Below, piece after piece: positions 59,556-64,000 of a stretch of DNA of 64,000 nucleotides. Source of the DNA: Melampsora larici-populina 98AG31 (Eukaryota > Basidiomycota > Pucciniomycetes > Pucciniales > Melampsoraceae); contig NW_006768781.1 in the NCBI RefSeq assembly GCF_000204055.1, forward strand, positions 1,192,883 through 1,256,882, written 5' to 3'. Position 1 is the stretch's first letter. Each line of letters starts with the position of its first letter. Position numbers and translations under genes: made by a program. The notes under the pieces were generated by a model. It was given only the letters and a program-made list of their open reading frames with translations. It did not search any database and was not told where the DNA came from.

Positions 59556-60371
59556 CACTACACAAAATGTCATATTTACCGGGCGGTAAAGAAAACTACT
59601 GACATAGAAAAGTCCTGAGGCAACAGGAAGAGAGCTAAAAATCTGAAAAAATATGCACCTTGTTCCTAGATGTTGGGGCGTCATGACGAGTATTTATTTG
59701 TATTTTACACACAGATATTGGTTCATGTACTAACAATAAAGGCTGAGAATCCTCAAAAACCCACCTGTAACAATACCTGAAATTTGGCCCTTGACTTTGA
59801 AGACAGGATTTTGGAATCTTCAAACATCAATAACTTTTGCAGTTCTGAATCAAATCACTCGATTTGAAGTGCATTAAAAAGGTGAGCCTTTCCTCTACAT
59901 TTTTCATTGAGACATCACATCTGTAGCTGGTCTAAAAAAGATCCTACAGAGCTATTCATGCAGAACTGTTTGAACATATGTAGAGTGTTTAAATGACTAG
60001 ATAGCACCTTACTAAGATTATGAAGTGTGAAGGAGAATAGTTCAGCTTTTGAATGAACCAAAAATCGAGATATTTGGAGCAGAATTGCAAAAGTTATTGA
60101 AGTTTTTAGACCACAAAATATTGTCTTCATACTCATGACCCAAATTTCAGGTATTGTTACATGTGAGTTTTTGATGATTTTCAGCGTTTATTGTTAGTAC
60201 ATAAACCAATATCTGCGTGTAAAATACAAAAAAATACTCATCATGACGCCCCAACATCTAGGAACAAGGTGCATATTTTTTCAGAATTTTAGCTCGCTTC
60301 CTGTTGCCTCAGGACTTTTCTACGTCAGTAGTTTTCTTTACCGCCCGGTAAAGATTACATTTGGTGTAGTG
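59556..60371. mobile_element. non-autonomous CACTA (EnSpm/CMC) element, 816 bp
   Basis: The left end CACTACACAAAATGTCATAT recurs inverted at the right end (read inward: CACTACACCAAATGTAATCT). The 3-bp direct repeat TAC flanks it (59553-59555 and 60372-60374). The inverted repeats are long, about 230 bp (59556 to about 59785 and about 60142 to 60371), and weaker symmetry continues inward. There is no coding capacity. A CACTA start with a 3-bp target duplication is the hallmark of this superfamily. Confidence 0.88.
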
Positions 60372-60374
60372 TAC

Positions 60375-60723
60375 CGGTCTACACTTCATCTTCATGACAT
60401 CATACACATCAACCACACACACCTCACACCAACCACACACACCTCTCACAGCATCTATACACAACCGCACACCATGGGCCAGCTACATACATGACTGACA
60501 CTGTTACGTCGGCCACCAAAGCCTAATTCCAACCTAAGTACAACATCTATCTACATGTGTACAATAACATCTACGTGTGTTTCAGTTCACTCAAACAAGT
60601 CGAACCCCCACACAACCCAAAACTTAACTTTCTCTTAACTTTCAAACACTAAAAACCCTCGATCGATCCCATCAACATCACTCATCGTCCTTACAGACTC
60701 TCACCAAACATTCATCCTATAAA
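60375..60723. other. promoter and leader of the 60724 gene
   Basis: C/A-rich leader-like sequence with repeated ACACACC runs (60400-60460). No TATA box of note. No gene seen. Confidence 0.4.
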
Positions 60724-62552
60724 ATGCCAACTCGTGGGACCCGCAAACGCACTTTAGCATCTCCTGCTGCCAAAACTCAACCCAAACCGACTCAACACCG
60801 CACTTCCAAACGATTAACCCAAAAGAAAACCACAGGCCCAGCCATTTCAAGGCTTTCCAGTGATGACTCTGATGCTGATGAAGAGGAAGATGATGAAGAT
60901 GAAGATGAAGTCGATCAGGAGGACGATGAGGAAGACAAACAACCCAAAACCCCTCCCATCAAACGTACTCGAATCACTCGGAAAAAACAAATCGACCTAC
61001 CTATCAAACCCAGCCGCTTTGACAAACCCCAGAATCCTTCTGATATTGATCCCCACCGTGTCACTCTGCAGAACTACAAAGAGTGTGATCTCGATGAAGC
61101 TGCCATTGATGAATTGCTTGCAGACAAAGACCGCAAAACTTCAAATTGGATCCCAACTAACATCCAAACCGAGCTCAAAAATGTTCAAATGTGGTACCGA
61201 CGTATGAAAAAATTGTTTGCATTGATGGCACACTGTAGTGAGAACACAGTCAACGAGTTCCTGTGGGTGAGGTATCCTTGAACATCATTTGATCATACAA
61301 CTAATGCAAGCTCTTTTTCCTAGGCATGAAGCAAGTGTACGTACAAAAAGATCAATATATCAAACTTTCCTGAAGTACAGCCTGGAGAGTACGACTTGTA
61401 CAAAAAGTAAGTCATTACTCATTCAGACTCACGTGCCACACAACTAACTAATCCACTCTTCCTCCTAAGTGCCACCCCGAAACCAATCTGAGGGTTTTGG
61501 TGACCGTAACCAGCACCTTGGATATTTTTGGACTAATTTATCATCCAACTGCAAGGATATCTACAACGAAGATATCTTCTATAAACTTGGAAACCTTGCC
61601 TGCGGAAACCCACTTCCTGAAGAGGCAGGCTCAGCTACACTGACCGGTGAAGAGATCACTAAATACTTACCAATCTGCAAGGAGAATATCAATCTTGACC
61701 GGGTTGCAAAAGACTTGGGAAAGGGAAAGTTTGGGCCTGATCTTCCAACTAAAAATCAAAACAAAGGCATCAAGGAGATTGACCGCATTGACAATGATGT
61801 AAGTCCTTGTATTTCATTCTATTCATTCCTATTCAGACGATAAACTTCAATTCTTTGCTAATCAACATCAATTTCTCAACTTTTCAAGTTACAAACTATC
61901 AACATACGCTATGGAGTTCAGTACCACCTCATGGCTTGCTCATGGAACCCTCAAACCCGCAATGACAAGGCCCACTGGGAGAATGAAACCTCATCATGTG
62001 AAGATTGGCTTCATATTTCCGGTCAAAAACACCTTCTTGAAATTTTTGTTCGGGAGACAATCAAGGCCGAGAAACCTACAGTAATTGAAAAGAAGACCCC
62101 ACAATCTAGTGACCTCATCAAGATGCGCCTGACTTCTACCCTAAATGGCCTTGTTAGTAAGTATTTTATAATTGATATCCCTCTTTCAATGCATGATACT
62201 AAAGCTGCATCCATCACCTCAAGCTGCTCACCTGAAGCCTCCCTTGACAATGCGGGATTGTCATCCAAAGACTTCAAATTCACACCTAACTATTGCTGCA
62301 CGTTCATTCTCAGGTGATGTAAGACTCAAAGTAGAGAGGACCCTTGAGAGCAAAATGACTGATGATATTCTCAAGAAACCTTTTGAGAAGATGTCACTTG
62401 CCACATACAAACTTTGGACCCAAGATATACTGGATGGAAATTACAAAGTAGTCAAAGTAGTCAAAGCTGAGTCAGAAGAACCTACCTCTCCCTCTGAATC
62501 TACTCCGGAGGATCAATCTGGCCTAGGAGAAGAGGGTGAGGAGGAAGGCTAA
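60724..62552 (+). CDS. unrecognised 523-aa protein with acidic N-terminal region
   Basis: Exons are 60724-61271, 61324-61406, 61470-61798, 61889-62152 and 62205-62552; the phases close to 523 residues with no stop. I do not recognise the family. Residues 1-35 are basic (MPTRGTRKRTLASPAAK). Residues about 43-75 form an almost uninterrupted Asp/Glu tract (DDSDADEEEDDEDEDE). Residues 80-95 are basic again (KRTRITRKKQ), a plausible nuclear signal. The central part (WIPTNIQTELKNVQMWYRRM, GYFWTNLSSNCKDIYNEDIF, NIRYGVQYHLMACSWNPQTR) is folded-looking but unassigned. The C-terminus is acidic (GLGEEGEEEG). No signal peptide or membrane segment. It may be a nuclear or transposon-associated protein; it lies between a CACTA element and a KDZ-like remnant. 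Confidence 0.68.
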
Positions 62553-62814
62553 ATATTAAGACAGACGTTGATAATGAATATCTTGTCTTGTATTTTTCAT
62601 TTTATTTTGCAAAGTATATTGTTATGTGAATGAAGATTCTGTGTTATTTACATTTCATTCTTGAGTATTTTGGCGAGCTACATAAAGCCCCATTTGTCTA
62701 GCTGGGCCTACAAGGGTATATGTTCAACTGGTGGTAGCACGTAAGAAAAAACTGATGTGCAAATATACAAGAAATCCGCATCAGGTGTTCAGGTGTGTCA
62801 CGTGAGCACACATG
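62553..62814. other. 3' flank of the 60724 gene
   Basis: AT-rich sequence consistent with a 3' untranslated region; no gene seen. Confidence 0.4.
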
Positions 62815-62899
62815 TGTGTCACACAAACACACATTTGTGTCACACAAACACACATGTGTGTCACACAAACACACATGTGTGTCACACAAACACACATGT
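62815..62899. repeat. minisatellite, 4 x 21 bp
   Basis: The unit TGTGTCACACAAACACACAT(G/T) is repeated four times head to tail. The unit is itself partly palindromic (GTGT...ACAC), so both strands show apparent repetitive ORFs. Confidence 0.9.
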
Positions 62900-63050
62900 G
62901 TGCTTGGGTGACACGCAAGCAGAGCTGTATGACACATATGTGTGCTTGTGTATAATACAAGCAACCTATGTGGCACATGGCTACCTACATGTGATTAAAT
63001 GGTCCTAGTGTGGCATGGAAATGCAATCTAGTGTCACGGCTAGGCACAAT

Positions 63051-63255
63051 CTTGTGTCACACCGCACAGCTATGTGTCACAATGACACAATCTTGTGTCA
63101 CACGGCACAACTGTGTGTCACAATGACACAATCTTGTGTCACACGGCACGACTATGTGTCACAATGACACAATCTTGTGTCACACGGCACGACTATGTGT
63201 CACAATGACACAATCTTGTGTCACACAACAACACTATGTGTCACAATGTCACAAT
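63051..63255. repeat. minisatellite, 5 x 41 bp
   Basis: Units start CTTGTGTCACAC at 63051, 63092, 63133, 63174 and 63215, exactly 41 bp apart. Each contains TATGTGTCACAATGACACAA with small changes. Degenerate TGTGTCACAATG copies continue to about 63300. It shares the GTGTCACA core with the 21-bp array. Confidence 0.9.
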
Positions 63256-63385
63256 GCTGTGTCACAATGCCACAATGGTGTGTCACAGTGACAGATAGTT
63301 GTGCAGTGTGACACATAGTTGTGACACACCAGAAAACAGATGTGTCATTGCAAGGCATACATATCAAAGCTGTAAACAACATGTA

Positions 63386-64000
63386 TCACCAATTTTCTTC
63401 TTCAGCTTCCTCCTCCTCCTCCTCCTCATCATCATCATCATCCATTTCAGGTACCTCCATCACATCTCCAACTGCCTCAGCATCTCCCAAGGCCCCATCC
63501 TCATCCACCGCCACCAAAGTCCTACCTACATGCTCCTCCCAACTCCTTATACAACTTGCCATCATGTCTTGCCACTGTGCAAAAAGCAGCTCATCATCCT
63601 CTTTACGCTGTTCAAATCCTTCAGGGGTAGATGTTCGTGCTATAAGGATCCTTATGTGAGGGTTCCAAAGTAACCATAGTCTACAAGCCTGCCTAAGCAG
63701 GGAATGATGCAAAGCACGCATCATCTCCATATTCCTGGCCCAAGAAGCAAGATCTGATTTGCAGAGGTTGGTCAGTTCAGGCACGTGATATATGATTTAC
63801 TCAAAGAAGCCTATCTTACTTCCTTCTCCAATCTCTTTTGCCAAGTTGTCCAGGCGTCCCTGATATTCAAGAGCCCACTTGACAGTTTGTCTTGCCTCCT
63901 TGGTCAACCTGCGTAACTCTTCTTTGCAGCGACTCCTTATCATGTATGCTTGAATACCTTCTTGAGTATCCGCATCCACAGCCCATGGTTCACAAGGGTG
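63386..64000 (-). pseudogene. C-terminal part of a KDZ-like transposase, running off the window
   Basis: The minus-strand frame enters from the window edge with EPWAVDADTQEGIQAYMIRS, continues to a TAA at 63797-63799, then continues in the same frame with VPELTNLCKSDLASWARNME, RQACRLWLLWNPHIR and FAQWQDMMASCIRSWEEHVG. It ends in an acidic run (MDDDDDEEEEEEEAEEENW) with a stop at about 63386. This pattern of charged helices followed by an acidic tail recalls the C-terminus of CxC-type KDZ transposases in basidiomycetes; the match is from memory and not strong. The in-frame TAA means either a decayed copy or a missed intron. Confidence 0.45.

Noticed and set aside
62698..63008. repetitive ORFs (CVCVTHM and CHTNTHV repeats)
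   Set aside because: They are translations of the 21-bp minisatellite in two frames and on both strands.
62815..63255. CRISPR-like array
   Set aside because: The repeats are head to tail without unique spacers; these are minisatellites in a eukaryotic genome.
63321..63659. Ser-rich plus-strand ORF
   Set aside because: It is the antisense reading of the acidic tail of the minus-strand transposase fragment.

Overview
The window is nuclear DNA of a filamentous basidiomycete, most likely a rust fungus (Pucciniales). The evidence is AT-rich sequence; many short GT-AG introns of about 50-110 nt in fungal housekeeping genes; KDZ-type transposase remnants with cysteine clusters; a DUF6589 gene; an alpha-kinase-like gene; and small secreted cysteine-rich proteins. 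The genus cannot be fixed from sequence alone; Melampsora or Puccinia relatives fit best. Most gene models below were spliced by hand, and intron phases were checked to close in frame.

Layout. 1-9 kb: repeat-rich, with MITE-like palindromes, a decayed tyrosine-recombinase fragment, one small disordered-protein gene and a probable tRNA-His. 9.1-10.1 kb: ribosomal protein eS1 on the minus strand. 12 kb: a small secreted 8-cysteine protein. 15.4-21.7 kb: a 15-exon gene for a 1749-residue HATPase/DUF3684 protein. 22.0-24.6 kb: a TIR element carrying a captured, decayed piece of the PI4-kinase STT4. 25.2-33.0 kb: three host genes, for the sulfite reductase alpha subunit (MET10 type), the GPN-loop GTPase GPN3 and a Cwc21/SRm300-like splicing factor. 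35.0-35.5 kb: a four-exon gene for a secreted, probably Kex2-processed 6-cysteine peptide. 36-43.5 kb: a KDZ transposase pseudogene, an alpha-kinase-like gene and a 666-residue Cys/His-cluster protein gene.

The most unusual part is 44.4-58.9 kb. A near-identical 213-bp inverted repeat (about 315-395 bp including the outer ends) bounds a 14.5-kb segment. Its flanks look like the two halves of a repeat whose uninterrupted version lies at 156-251. Inside are a DUF6589 gene and a convergent RecQ-type helicase gene. The helicase is split by a second, 5.48-kb element with 36-bp TIRs, a perfect 8-bp target duplication and an intact 1270-codon D-D-E transposase gene. Removing that element and one target copy restores the helicase reading frame exactly. 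A third element (1.63 kb) is nested near the left end. A 211-bp MITE at 13.1 kb shares the ends of the large element.

58.9-64 kb: a CACTA-type non-autonomous element, a five-exon gene of unknown function, two minisatellites and the C-terminal end of another KDZ-like transposase running off the window.
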